A stretch of DNA of 64,000 bases from Kistimonas sp964291505 (lineage in GTDB: Bacteria > Pseudomonadota > Gammaproteobacteria > Pseudomonadales > Endozoicomonadaceae): positions 62,001-126,000 of the forward strand of contig OZ220221.1 in assembly GCA_964291505.2 (NCBI GenBank), in the 5' to 3' direction. Positions within the stretch are counted from its first letter, which is position 1. The number at the start of each line of letters is the position of its first letter. A program made the position numbers and the translations under genes. Below the pieces are notes generated by a model that had not been told where the DNA came from, did no database searches, and saw only the letters and a program-made list of their open reading frames with translations. Of the stretch, positions 17,984-26,714 are shown piece by piece.

Positions 17984-19030
17984 TTAGATGCGGCCCAGCA
18001 GGGTGCCGATCTTGTCTGCGTGGTACGCCAGGGTTTCTTCGCTGGGCTTCTTGATGCTCTTGTGCGTCAGGTAAACCAGCAGGGCCATCTGCGCTGTCAG
18101 GCGGTTCTCGGCTTCGTCGAAGATCAGGGAGCTTGCGCCGTCCATGACTTCACGGGTGCACTCGCGCTGATCGTTGGCCGGCAGGCAGTGCATGAACAGG
18201 CAGTCTTCGCCGGCTTTCTTCATCAGTTCTTCGGTGATCACAAACTTCGGCATGAAGGCTGCCAGACGCTCTTCCTTCTCCGCTTCCTGACCGAACCAGT
18301 AGAAACTGTCCGCGATCAGGATGTCGCAGCCTTCCACTTCATCAATGTTATCAGTCACGGTCAGGCGGCCGCCGGAGGTCTTGATGTTTTCGTTAGCGAT
18401 GTCCTGCCACATCTGGGGTGCCTGATACTTCTTGGGTCCGATGTGTTTGAAGTGCATGCCGAACTTGGTGCAGGCAAACATCAGGGAAGAGCAGACGTTG
18501 GTGGCATCACCCACAAACGCTACGGTCAGGTCTTCGAGCTTACGGCCTTCCGGCAGGTGTTCCATCATTGTGAACAGGTCCGCCATGATCTGGGTCGGGT
18601 GCAACCAGTCGCACAGGCCGTTGATGACCGGAACGGTGGAGTATTCCGCCAGGCCGGCAACGGTCTTGTGATCGTCAACACGGGCCATGATCACGTCGCA
18701 CATCCGGGACAGGACGCGGCCGGTATCCGCCAGGCTTTCCTTGGCGCCCAGGTGGATATCTTTCGGAGACAGGAACAGACCGTGGCCGCCCAGAATCGTC
18801 GCTGCAGTCTCAAAGGACACGCGGGTACGGGTGGAAGGCTGTTCGAAGATCATGGCAACAGACTTGCCGGCAAACAGCTGGGGAACCGCGTTGGCCTTGC
18901 GGGCTTCTTTCAGCATGCCCATCAGTTCCAGGATGTCGGTCAGTTCCTGGCGGGTGAAGTCCTGGGTCTTGAGGAAGTGCTTGAGTTCAGGCTTGTGCAG
19001 TTCAGTGGCGCTGGAAGATGGCAGTTTCAT
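17984..19030 (-). CDS. ptcA: Putrescine carbamoyltransferase-type enzyme (ornithine carbamoyltransferase family)
   Basis: A 348-residue transcarbamylase. The carbamoyl-phosphate site is intact: 'FEQPSTRTRVSFE' (STRTR, about residues 65-70), 'HPTQ' (about 143-146) and 'HCLPA' with Cys282. The second-substrate loop reads 'ADSFYWFGQEAEKEER' where ornithine enzymes have a D-x-W-x-S-M-G loop, and 'VAFVGDATNVCSSL' plus 'MMEHLPEGRKLEDL' are close to Enterococcus putrescine carbamoyltransferase. That enzyme converts N-carbamoylputrescine and phosphate to putrescine and carbamoyl phosphate. The divergent neighbours, an APC permease and agmatine deiminase, support this over arginine-synthetic ArgF. Anaerobic induction is suggested by a perfect FNR/ANR box about 140 nt upstream. 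Automated tools would probably name it ArgF. Confidence 0.78.
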   Translation of the reverse strand: MKLPSSSATELHKPELKHFLKTQDFTRQELTDILELMGMLKEARKANAVPQLFAGKSVAMIFEQPSTRTRVSFETAATILGGHGLFLSPKDIHLGAKESLADTGRVLSRMCDVIMARVDDHKTVAGLAEYSTVPVINGLCDWLHPTQIMADLFTMMEHLPEGRKLEDLTVAFVGDATNVCSSLMFACTKFGMHFKHIGPKKYQAPQMWQDIANENIKTSGGRLTVTDNIDEVEGCDILIADSFYWFGQEAEKEERLAAFMPKFVITEELMKKAGEDCLFMHCLPANDQRECTREVMDGASSLIFDEAENRLTAQMALLVYLTHKSIKKPSEETLAYHADKIGTLLGRI

Positions 19031-19168
19031 GGTAATGCTCCTACTTCTATGGTCTTTAAAGTCGGGATTGTTCGCTTATCAATGACCCGCGCTGGTACCG
19101 AAGGTCGCCGCTGCCGGTCGTTGTTCGTTCTGTTGGTTTGCATCATAGACTTTCGATAAAAGTCGATA

Positions 19169-19182
19169 TTGATCGAGATCAA
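19169..19182 (-). promoter_or_regulatory. FNR/ANR-type box upstream of the carbamoyltransferase
   Basis: TTGATCGAGATCAA, a perfect TTGAT-N4-ATCAA dyad, the consensus shared by FNR and ANR. It lies 139 nt upstream of the start at 19030, near an AT-rich stretch able to hold a promoter. Comparable sites drive anaerobic arginine deiminase operons in pseudomonads. Confidence 0.65.
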
Positions 19183-19350
19183 AATTCATATTTATTTTAA
19201 TAATTTTGATAAAAATCCATAACTAACGAAGACGAGCTTCGTATAACACCTATAAAAGATACATAAAACAATATCAGAATGATCAAATAACGAACAAAAC
19301 ACTCTGAGCAACAAAATATAAATCGATTTTTATTGGAAAAATATCGAAAT

Positions 19351-19364
19351 GTGATCTGCATCAA
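19351..19364 (+). promoter_or_regulatory. Near-consensus FNR/ANR box upstream of the permease
   Basis: GTGATCTGCATCAA, one mismatch from TTGAT-N4-ATCAA, 180 nt upstream of the permease start at 19544. It sits centrally between the arms AAATATCGAA and TTCGATATTT. It also resembles half of a CRP site (TGTGA at 19350-19354), so CRP binding is an alternative. Confidence 0.5.
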
Positions 19365-19543
19365 GATTCGATATTTGTGGGCATTTATCATGACTGCCAT
19401 CAACAAAGAGGCGGCGGCCCACAGATGGACTTCTACCTCTAATGCACGAATTGTCCGGCGCCGGCCAACAAGAAAGGATTCAGGGTAGACCAGACCGACG
19501 CCAACGGCTTTCTGATCACTGTTCACCTGACTGGAGATGCATA

Positions 19544-20935
19544 ATGAGTACGGAGTCCACGGGAAAAATGGGGCTTGCCAGCCTTACCCTGTTCAGTGTC
19601 TGTGCGGTACTGGTCGTTGACGGCCTCACCGCCTCAGCGTCGATTGGCCCTTCCTCGATTACCTGGTGGTTGATCACCCTGGTACTGTTTGTCATTCCCT
19701 ACGGCCTGATTTCGTCTGAACTGGGCACCACCTACCCCGGTGAAGGCGGCATTTATGACTGGGTCAAACGCGCCTTCGGTTACAAGTGGGCCGTTCGCAC
19801 CACCTGGTTCTACTGGATTAACGTCGGGTTGTGGATGCCGGCGGTTTACATCATGTTCGCGGGTATGTTCGCCGAGATGTTCTTCCCGACCATGAGCCTG
19901 CCGATGCAAATCGTCATCTGTATCGCCCTCACCTGGCTAACCATCTGGATTTGCAATACCTCTGTGGATGCCGGTGTCTGGGTCACCAACCTGGGCGCAC
20001 TGTTTAAGGTGGCAGTGATTGTTGTGCTGGGTGTCGGTGGTTTCTGGTATGCCAGTCAGCATGGCGTTGCCAACGAGTTCACCCTCAGCAGCATGACGCC
20101 TTCCATTGACTCCGGCCTGGGCTTCCTTCCCGTCATCATCTTCAACCTGATGGGCTTTGAGCTGATCGCCTGCATGGGCAGCGAAATCCGCGATCCCCGC
20201 CGGGATATTCCCAAGTCCATCCTGATCTCTGCAGCGATCGTTACCGGCCTGTATGTCTTCGGTACCATCGGCATTCTGATGGCGCTGCCCGTGGAAGAAA
20301 TCGGTCTGGTTGCCGGCATCATTTCCACCCTGCGCACCCTGTTCGGTGACGGCGCCTTTGGCCAGTTCATGGTATACGGCATCGGCTCCCTGGCCCTGCT
20401 GACCTTTATCGCCAACATGGTGACCTGGACCATGGGCGCCAGCCGCGCCGCCATGGAAGCCGCCCAGGCCGGCGAACTGCCAGCCATCGTCGGCAAGGAA
20501 GATCCGAAGCACCGCACCCCGATCGGCGCCAACACCATCACCGGTATTGTCTCCACCGTGGTCATCATCCTCTACGGCCTGAGCTCCGGTGAAAGTGACG
20601 AACTGTTCTGGTCCGTCTTTGCCTTCTCTTCCTGCATCTTCCTGCTGCCTTACCTGTTCATGTTCCCGGCTTACCTGAAGCTACGCATGACCGATCCCGA
20701 TGCAGAACGTCCCTACAAGGTACCCGGCGGCATGAAGACCCAGATCGCCCTGAGCGTCATCTGCTTCCTGTTCATCGTCCAGGCCGTCGTACTGTTCATC
20801 TTCCCGGACATCGCCAACGGTAACGTCGACTGGGCCTACAGCGCGCCGGTAGCTATCGGTATCATCGCCACCATCGCCATCGGTGAATGGATTCTGGCGG
20901 GCGCCGTCAAACGCATGATTAACGCCCCGGCATAA
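19544..20935 (+). CDS. APC-family permease, candidate agmatine/putrescine antiporter
   Basis: A 463-residue, ~12-TM amino acid-polyamine-organocation carrier from the ATG at 19544, which has a GGAG site; upstream codons in the frame are not supported. TM1 holds 'VDGLTASASIGPSSITWW' and TM2-3 'SSELGTTYPGEGGIYDWVKRAFG', typical of the glutamate/GABA- and agmatine-exchanger branch. It lies 54 nt before aguA and divergent from the carbamoyltransferase, so exchange of agmatine for putrescine (the AguD role) is the likely job. Two paralogues occur at 22158..23549 and 57363..58760. Confidence 0.85.
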   Translation: MSTESTGKMGLASLTLFSVCAVLVVDGLTASASIGPSSITWWLITLVLFVIPYGLISSELGTTYPGEGGIYDWVKRAFGYKWAVRTTWFYWINVGLWMPAVYIMFAGMFAEMFFPTMSLPMQIVICIALTWLTIWICNTSVDAGVWVTNLGALFKVAVIVVLGVGGFWYASQHGVANEFTLSSMTPSIDSGLGFLPVIIFNLMGFELIACMGSEIRDPRRDIPKSILISAAIVTGLYVFGTIGILMALPVEEIGLVAGIISTLRTLFGDGAFGQFMVYGIGSLALLTFIANMVTWTMGASRAAMEAAQAGELPAIVGKEDPKHRTPIGANTITGIVSTVVIILYGLSSGESDELFWSVFAFSSCIFLLPYLFMFPAYLKLRMTDPDAERPYKVPGGMKTQIALSVICFLFIVQAVVLFIFPDIANGNVDWAYSAPVAIGIIATIAIGEWILAGAVKRMINAPA

Positions 20936-20989
20936 GCCCGGGGTCGTATGACCGAAAACGACAATAGCGACTTATTAAGGAACACAACC

Positions 20990-22081
20990 ATGACCACGAC
21001 CTACAAGACCACACCACGCGAAGACGGCTTCCGGATGCCCGGCGAACACGAACCCCACGCAGGCATGTGGATGGCCTGGCCGGAACGGACCGACAACTGG
21101 CGTTATGGCGGCAAACCTGCACAGCTGGCGTTCGTTAACGTGGCCAAGGCCATTGCCGAAGTGACCCCGCTCACCATGGCCGTGTCCGCCGGACAATACG
21201 ACAACGCCCGCAACCTGCTGCCTGAACACATCCGCGTGGTGGAAATCACCACCAACGATTCCTGGATGCGGGATATCGGACCGAGCTACGTGGTCAACGA
21301 CAAGGGTGAACGCCGCGGTGTTGACTGGGAATTCAACGCCTGGGGCGGCCTGGTAGATGGCCTCTATTTCCCCTGGGACCGTGATGACCAGGTCGCCCAC
21401 AAGATTTGTGAAATGGAAGGCGATGGCCATTACCGTGCGCCGATCATCCTGGAAGGTGGCTCTATTCATGTAGACGGCGACGGTACCCTGTACACCACCG
21501 AAGAGTGCCTGCTGCACCCCAGCCGTAACCCGGAACTGAGCAAAGAAGAGATTGAACAGGTTCTGAAAGATTATCTCAGCATCGACAAGGTCATCTGGAT
21601 TCCACTGGGTCTGTACAACGATGAAACCAACGGCCATGTGGATAACCTGATCCACGTTGTACGTCCCGGCGAAGTCATCCTGTCCTGGTGCGACGATGAA
21701 AATGATCCCCAGTACGAAATCTCACAGAAGGCTTATGAGGTGCTGAGCAACACCACCGATGCCCGCGGCCGTAAGCTGTTGGTGCACAAAATGCACGTCC
21801 CCGGTCCGCTGTTCATCCGTGAAGACGAAGCCGGCGGCATTGATGCCTGTGAAGGGATGGAACGCAGTGCCGGTGAGCGTCTGGCTGGCTCCTATGCCAA
21901 CTTCCTGATCACCAACCAGCGGATTATCCTGCCCCTTCTGGATCCCGCCCGTGACGACGATGCCCGCGCCCTGCTGGCGGATCTGTTCCCGGGTTACGAG
22001 ATTGTCGGTGTGGATGCCCGTGAGATCCTGCTCGGCGGCGGCAACGTGCACTGCATCACCCAGCAGGTACCTGTCGTGTAA
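20990..22081 (+). CDS. aguA: Agmatine deiminase (cluster 1)
   Basis: A 363-residue peptidylarginine-deiminase-fold enzyme that hydrolyses agmatine to N-carbamoylputrescine and ammonia. Landmarks: N-terminal 'DGFRMPGEHEPHAGMWMAWPER', substrate loop 'TTNDSWMRDIGPSYVVND', 'ILEGGSIHVDGDGT', catalytic 'ETNGHVDNL', and the nucleophile Cys in 'LLGGGNVHCITQQ' near the C-terminus. The ATG at 20990 has AAGG 9 nt upstream; the open frame extends 42 nt further without support. Product feeds the carbamoyltransferase encoded divergently at 17984..19030. A paralogue of almost the same length lies at 58833..59927. Confidence 0.95.
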   Translation: MTTTYKTTPREDGFRMPGEHEPHAGMWMAWPERTDNWRYGGKPAQLAFVNVAKAIAEVTPLTMAVSAGQYDNARNLLPEHIRVVEITTNDSWMRDIGPSYVVNDKGERRGVDWEFNAWGGLVDGLYFPWDRDDQVAHKICEMEGDGHYRAPIILEGGSIHVDGDGTLYTTEECLLHPSRNPELSKEEIEQVLKDYLSIDKVIWIPLGLYNDETNGHVDNLIHVVRPGEVILSWCDDENDPQYEISQKAYEVLSNTTDARGRKLLVHKMHVPGPLFIREDEAGGIDACEGMERSAGERLAGSYANFLITNQRIILPLLDPARDDDARALLADLFPGYEIVGVDAREILLGGGNVHCITQQVPVV

Positions 22082-22157
22082 ACCCCGATGCGGAACCGGC
22101 CTGCCCGGTTCCGTCTGCTCAACGTTTTTGACCACTGTCGTCAACTGGGAGACCGCC

Positions 22158-23549
22158 ATGTCAGCTGCCCGCCGCCTGACCCGTCGAGACATCACGCTGT
22201 TCACCATCAGCGCCATCCTCACTATCGACGGCCTGGCAGCGGCGGCAGCCATCGGCATCCAGTCACTGACCTGGTGGCTACTCTCCTTTCTCTGCTTTGC
22301 GATTCCCTATGCCCTGATCAGTGTGGAACTGGGCACCTGTCGTCCTTCCCAGGGCGGCATTGTTCACTGGGTGAAACAGGCCTTTGGCCCCCGCTGGGCT
22401 GCTCGTACCAGCTGGTTGTACTGGATTAATGTTGCCCTGTGGATGCCTGCTGTCTTTATCATGATGACCGGCGTTTTTGCACAGATGTTCTGGCCGAATA
22501 TGCCACTCAGCGCGCAGATTATTTTTGCACTGGTGGCAACCTGGGCAGCCGTGGCGATCTGCTGCCTGTCGCTGGATACCGGCAAATGGGTGCCGAATAT
22601 TGGCGCCTGTTGCAAGATTCTGATTGTGCTGTTGCTGGGCATCGGTGGTGTAGTCACCGCCCTGCGCGACGGCATTGCCAACGAAATTACCCTGACTGCC
22701 CTGATGCCCCAGTGGGACGAAGGGCTGCAGTTCTTTCCTGTGATTATTTTCTCCATGGTCGGCTTTGACCTGGTCTGCTGCGCCGGCGACGAAATGAAGG
22801 ATCCCCGTCGAGACCTGCCGGCATCCATGCTGGCCGCCGGTGTCATTATTACAGTGTTATACCTGTTTGCTGTTTTCGGCATGCTGGTTGCGCTCCCTGT
22901 GGACGAAATCGGTTTGATTTCCGGCCTACTGGCGACACTGGAACGGTTGTTCGCACCATTACCCGGCAGTGACTGGCTGATTATCCTGCTCGGTTTGCTG
23001 GCTCTGTTCAGCTTTGTATCCAACATCGTTACCTGGAGCCTGGGTTCCAACCGCGCCGCTGCCGAAGCCGCCCATGACGGGGAACTGCCTGCAGTGTTTG
23101 GCATTGAACACCCCCGTCATGGCACACCGCTGGGTGCCAGTCTGTTGACAGGTGTCGTATCATCAGCGGCGATTATCCTGTACGGTTTCATGGCCGGTTC
23201 GGCCGAACAGCTTTACTGGGGATTATTCTCGTTTGCCAGCCTGATCTTACTGCTGCCTTATCTGCTATTGTTCCCGGCGTACCGGGTACTTAAAAAACAG
23301 GCCGGCCACAATCCTGATGGCTGGCAACTGCCAGATAATCCGTGGCTGGTTCGCCTGGTCACCGTGCTGCCCCTGCTGTTTACTGCACAGGCCGCCGTAT
23401 TCTTCGTGTTACCCCCGGGACGCTTCGACATACCCCATACCCTGTCGACACTCCTCGGGCTCGTGATTGTTATTGGTATTGGTGAATGGGTGTGTCGGAA
23501 CGAGGCTTCACCCGGTAAGGAGGTTTTGGGTGAGTGCGCTGTTGATTGA
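22158..23549 (+). CDS. Second APC-family permease of agmatine cluster 1
   Basis: A 463-residue permease from the ATG at 22158 (GGGAG site 9 nt upstream). It is a paralogue of the permease at 19544: 'TIDGLAAAAAIGIQSLTWW' and 'SVELGTCRPSQGGIVHWVKQAFG' align with the same positions there. Two carriers in one operon may divide substrates (agmatine against putrescine, another amine, or 5-oxoproline-related compounds given pxpBCA downstream). It starts 76 nt after aguA and its 3' end overlaps the TetR gene by 20 nt, indicating cotranscription. Confidence 0.85.
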   Translation: MSAARRLTRRDITLFTISAILTIDGLAAAAAIGIQSLTWWLLSFLCFAIPYALISVELGTCRPSQGGIVHWVKQAFGPRWAARTSWLYWINVALWMPAVFIMMTGVFAQMFWPNMPLSAQIIFALVATWAAVAICCLSLDTGKWVPNIGACCKILIVLLLGIGGVVTALRDGIANEITLTALMPQWDEGLQFFPVIIFSMVGFDLVCCAGDEMKDPRRDLPASMLAAGVIITVLYLFAVFGMLVALPVDEIGLISGLLATLERLFAPLPGSDWLIILLGLLALFSFVSNIVTWSLGSNRAAAEAAHDGELPAVFGIEHPRHGTPLGASLLTGVVSSAAIILYGFMAGSAEQLYWGLFSFASLILLLPYLLLFPAYRVLKKQAGHNPDGWQLPDNPWLVRLVTVLPLLFTAQAAVFFVLPPGRFDIPHTLSTLLGLVIVIGIGEWVCRNEASPGKEVLGECAVD

Positions 23550-24210
23550 AGCTCATGACATGGATAAGGGCGGAACTGCCAGTAGCTCTGGCCGTAAGCA
23601 TCAGGCCCGGAGTCTGGAGCGGCGTCTCAAGATTCTGGCGGCCGGCCGCGAGCTGGTGACGTCGGAATCCATTACCAGCCTGTCGTTGTACGACGTGGCA
23701 CGGGTTGCAGACATTCCGCCGTCATCGGTTTACCATTTTTTTCCCAAGCTGGAAACGCTGCTACAAGCGCTCTCGGTGGAAGTGTTCGAGGCCTTTGATC
23801 AGTGTATTGCTGATCCCATTGAGGCTGATGACATCAAACACTGGAGCGACATTGGCCGCACCCTGGAAAAGCGGATGCAGGACTATTACCGCAGTAACGC
23901 CATGGCCCGCGCCCTGATTCTCGGCCAGCACCTGCATAGCGACATCCTCGTGGCAGATCACCAGCATGATGATGAAATGGGACGGCGTATTCAGGCTATT
24001 TATGCACAGTTCTACCAGCTGCCACCTCTGCCGGAAAGCTACAACATCTTTGCCATTGCCCTGCAGGTGGCAGACAAAGTTTATGCGATGTCCCACCAGG
24101 AATATGGCAATATTACCGACACCATGGCGCGGGAAGGCTGGCGCGCGGCCAAGGCGTACCTGAGCCTCTATCTGCCAGCGCACTTGCCTCGTCGCGATAC
24201 TGTCGGATAA
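23530..24210 (+). CDS. TetR/AcrR-type regulator (paralogue 1)
   Basis: A 226-residue regulator. I choose the GTG at 23530 because AAGGAGG lies 6 nt before it; an ATG at 23560 is the alternative. Helix-turn-helix region: 'QARSLERRLKILAAGRELVT...SLSLYDVARVADIPPSSVYHFFPKLETLL' (about residues 20-75), the classical TetR motif. The C-terminal ligand domain has no recognisable specificity. It overlaps the permease gene by 20 nt and precedes pxpB by 54 nt. It is a clear paralogue of the regulator at 26715..27395. Likely ligand: agmatine, a polyamine or a pathway intermediate (inference). Confidence 0.87.
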   Translation: MSALLIEAHDMDKGGTASSSGRKHQARSLERRLKILAAGRELVTSESITSLSLYDVARVADIPPSSVYHFFPKLETLLQALSVEVFEAFDQCIADPIEADDIKHWSDIGRTLEKRMQDYYRSNAMARALILGQHLHSDILVADHQHDDEMGRRIQAIYAQFYQLPPLPESYNIFAIALQVADKVYAMSHQEYGNITDTMAREGWRAAKAYLSLYLPAHLPRRDTVG

Positions 24211-24264
24211 GTTATCAGAGAATAATAACCGGGTGATCATCGCTGCTGCGACGGAGTCATTGCC

Positions 24265-24951
24265 ATGACGATCCCTTTTACCGGTTCGCCATTAGGCGAC
24301 AGCGCATTACTCATCACACTGGGTGATGCGATCAGTGATACGGTCAATGATCGTGTGCATCAGGCTGCCGAGCTGATCACCCGTGCCCGGATTCCTGCGG
24401 TGCTGGAACTGGTGCCGGCCTTTGCCACCCTGACTGTGCACTACGATCCCTGCCGACTCACTTATGAGGCATTGTGGTCTGAGATTGAGCTGTGCCTCAG
24501 TCATCTTTCGGATCAATCCCGGCATTCTGCTCGAGTGATCGAGATCCCGGTTTGCTATGACTACGCGTTTGCCCCTGATCTCGCCGAGGTCGCGTATTAT
24601 TGTGGCTTGACCCCAGAAGACGTTATCCGCCGTCATTGTCAGGGTAACTATCGGGTGTATTTTCTCGGATTCTCTCCAGGCTTTCCCTTTCTTGCCGGTA
24701 TGGATCCCGACATCAGTTGCCCGAGAAAAAAGTCACCACGCCAGAAAACTCCTACCGGTTCGGTAGGCATTGCTGGCGGCCAGACCGGCATTTACCCCAT
24801 GGAGACACCCGGTGGCTGGCAGCTGATCGGCAGAACACCACTCAAACTGATTAATTTTGACAACCCGGCCCCAACACTGCTTCAGCCGGGCGATCAGATT
24901 CGTTTCAAGGCGATCAGCCGCGATGCCTTTGAAAACTGGGAGGATAGCTGA
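24265..24951 (+). CDS. pxpB: 5-oxoprolinase subunit PxpB
   Basis: A 228-residue KipI/PxpB-type protein (AHS1 domain): 'GDSALLITLGDAI' near the N-terminus, 'DLAEVAYYCGLTPEDVIRRH', and the diagnostic 'YFLGFSPGFPFLAGMDP' and 'TPTGSVGIAGGQTGIYPMETPGGWQLIGRTP'. With PxpC and PxpA it forms the ATP-dependent bacterial 5-oxoprolinase that opens 5-oxo-L-proline to glutamate. Its TGA stop shares its A with the ATG of pxpC (TGATG), typical of translational coupling between subunits. Confidence 0.94.
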   Translation: MTIPFTGSPLGDSALLITLGDAISDTVNDRVHQAAELITRARIPAVLELVPAFATLTVHYDPCRLTYEALWSEIELCLSHLSDQSRHSARVIEIPVCYDYAFAPDLAEVAYYCGLTPEDVIRRHCQGNYRVYFLGFSPGFPFLAGMDPDISCPRKKSPRQKTPTGSVGIAGGQTGIYPMETPGGWQLIGRTPLKLINFDNPAPTLLQPGDQIRFKAISRDAFENWEDS

Positions 24952-25922
24952 TGTCCTTCACCGTTGAGGATGGCGGCATACTCACTACCGTGCAAGATAC
25001 GGGACGTTCGAGCTTCCGCCATCTTGGGGTTCCGGTCTGCGGCGCAATGGATAGCCTGGCCGCTCGCATCGCCAACCTGATGCTTGCGAATGAGGTGTCA
25101 TCGCCATTACTGGAATATACGCTGACAGGTCCAACACTGCGCTTTCATGCTGACACCGTGATTTGCCTGACTGGGGGAACTGTTACTGCCAGACTGGAAG
25201 ACCAGCCTGTGCCGTGTTACCAGCCGGTTGTCGTACAGGCCGGTCAAATGCTGAAACTGGGTCCCATTCGTCAGGGCTGTCGAGGCTACCTTGCGCTAAA
25301 AGGCGGGCTGCATGTTGATCACATCATGAAAAGTGCCAGCACTTACCTGCGTGCAGGTATTGGTGGCTTTCATGGTCGATCCTTAGCGGCCGGGGATAAC
25401 CTGACCTATATCCCTTACCCATTATCACCCACACGCAACTTTGACTGGTTTCCAAGCCAGGATCTGATGTACGACACAATATCCCGCCCTGTTCGGATCA
25501 TACCCACAACCGAACATGAGCAATTCTCAGACGACAGTTGTCATACATTATTCAACCAGCCGTTCGGCATTGATAATGCTTCAGATCGCATGGGATATCG
25601 TCTGACCGGTCCCACGATTACCCGAAAAGATCAGACCGAAAGGCTCACACAAGGTGTCACCATCGGTACGGTCCAGGTGCCTCATGACGGCCATCCGATC
25701 ATCCTGATGGCTGACAGTCAGCCAACCGGTGGCTATCCCGTGATGGGACAAGTGATCAGTGTCGATATCCCCCGATTAGCACAAATGAAGCCCGGCGATA
25801 AGCTGCGCTTTGAGCCCATCGAGTTGGACGACGCTCAGTCGCTGCTAAGAGCACAAGAACAATACCTGCAACGCCTGAGCATTGCGGCAAGCTACAAATG
25901 GAAGGACATCGTGCATGCCTGA
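24951..25922 (+). CDS. pxpC: 5-oxoprolinase subunit PxpC
   Basis: A 323-residue AHS2/KipA-type protein: 'EDGGILTTVQDTGRSSFRHLGVPVCGAMD' at the N-terminus, 'NEVSSPLLEYTLTGPTLRF', 'CRGYLALKGGL', 'SDRMGYRLTGP' and 'LMADSQPTGGYPVMGQVISVDIPRLAQ'. It is often misnamed urea carboxylase or biotin-dependent carboxylase because of homology to their carboxyltransferase part. Start overlaps pxpB by one base; its 3' end overlaps pxpA by 8 nt. Confidence 0.94.
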   Translation: MSFTVEDGGILTTVQDTGRSSFRHLGVPVCGAMDSLAARIANLMLANEVSSPLLEYTLTGPTLRFHADTVICLTGGTVTARLEDQPVPCYQPVVVQAGQMLKLGPIRQGCRGYLALKGGLHVDHIMKSASTYLRAGIGGFHGRSLAAGDNLTYIPYPLSPTRNFDWFPSQDLMYDTISRPVRIIPTTEHEQFSDDSCHTLFNQPFGIDNASDRMGYRLTGPTITRKDQTERLTQGVTIGTVQVPHDGHPIILMADSQPTGGYPVMGQVISVDIPRLAQMKPGDKLRFEPIELDDAQSLLRAQEQYLQRLSIAASYKWKDIVHA

Positions 25923-26679
25923 CACACTGGATATCAACTGTGACCTGGGGGAAGGAGCTGGCAACGATAAAGCCATTATGCCGTATATCAGTTCGGCAAA
26001 TATTGCCTGTGGCTTTCATGCTGGGGATCCACGCCTGATGGCAGAAACCATCAGACTGGCACTGGCACACAATGTTGCGGTCGGCGCCCATCCCGGCTTC
26101 CCGGACAAGGCAGGATTTGGACGTCATGAGATGTCTATTCCGACAGAAGACATCCGCCAGCAGGTGCTCTACCAGATTGGTTCGTTGGCGGCGATTGTTC
26201 ATGCAGAAGGTGGCCGATTACACCATGTCAAACCCCATGGTGCGTTGTATAACATGGCCGCCCGTGATGCAGTGCTAGCCCAGTGCATTGCCCAGGCCAT
26301 CGCCGATCTGAACCCTGATCTTGTACTGGTTGGGCTGGCTGGCAGTGAACTGGTGAAAGCAGGAAGTGCGCTCGGTCTTAAGGTTGCTCATGAAGTGTTT
26401 GCTGATAGAACCTATCAGAGTAATGGCCAACTGACGCCTCGCAACCAACCCAATGCTCTAATAGAGTGCGATGAAAAAGCGCTCGCGCAGATCCACAATA
26501 TGGTTGTCAATCGTTGTGTAACGACCGTTGATGGCAACACTATCCCTGTTCAGGCTGACACCCTGTGTCTGCATGGTGATGGCGCGCATGCACTGGCTTT
26601 CGCCCAAGCGGCCCATGGTTTTCTGACCCAGCATCGAATCACTATCCAACCGCCATTCTATAACGATTCATCGCAATAA
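25915..26679 (+). CDS. pxpA: 5-oxoprolinase subunit PxpA (LamB/YcsF family)
   Basis: A 254-residue LamB/YcsF protein from the ATG at 25915 (GAAGGA site 8 nt upstream). Signature elements: 'DINCDLGEGAG', 'SSANIACGFHAGDP', 'NVAVGAHPGFPD', 'HVKPHGALYN', 'EVFADRTYQSNGQL' and 'CLHGDGAHALAFA'. It is the third component of the PxpABC 5-oxoprolinase and contributes the substrate and metal site. Order pxpB-pxpC-pxpA with overlapping junctions is common in bacteria. Confidence 0.94.
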   Translation: MPDTLDINCDLGEGAGNDKAIMPYISSANIACGFHAGDPRLMAETIRLALAHNVAVGAHPGFPDKAGFGRHEMSIPTEDIRQQVLYQIGSLAAIVHAEGGRLHHVKPHGALYNMAARDAVLAQCIAQAIADLNPDLVLVGLAGSELVKAGSALGLKVAHEVFADRTYQSNGQLTPRNQPNALIECDEKALAQIHNMVVNRCVTTVDGNTIPVQADTLCLHGDGAHALAFAQAAHGFLTQHRITIQPPFYNDSSQ

Positions 26680-26714
26680 CGGATGGCTGGACACAGGCAA
26701 GCGGCTACCCGATA

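Larger units (their letters stand above)
19031..19543. promoter_or_regulatory. Divergent control region of agmatine cluster 1
   Basis: 513 bp, very AT-rich, between the divergent carbamoyltransferase and permease genes. Holds two FNR/ANR-like sites listed separately (19169-19182, 19351-19364) and a long inverted repeat AAATATCGAA (19339-19348) / TTCGATATTT (19367-19376) embracing the second site. No convincing coding frame. Confidence 0.6.

Noticed and set aside
17984..19030. Arginine-biosynthetic ornithine carbamoyltransferase ArgF
   Set aside because: The ornithine SMG loop is absent and the neighbours are agmatine deiminase and an exchanger; not excluded completely.
18020..19159. Long plus-strand open frame (379 codons) opposite the carbamoyltransferase gene
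   Set aside because: It is the antisense shadow of a well-conserved enzyme; no ribosome-binding site and no recognisable product.
24951..25922. Urea carboxylase or allophanate hydrolase subunit
   Set aside because: The PxpB-PxpC-PxpA arrangement with overlapping junctions identifies 5-oxoprolinase.
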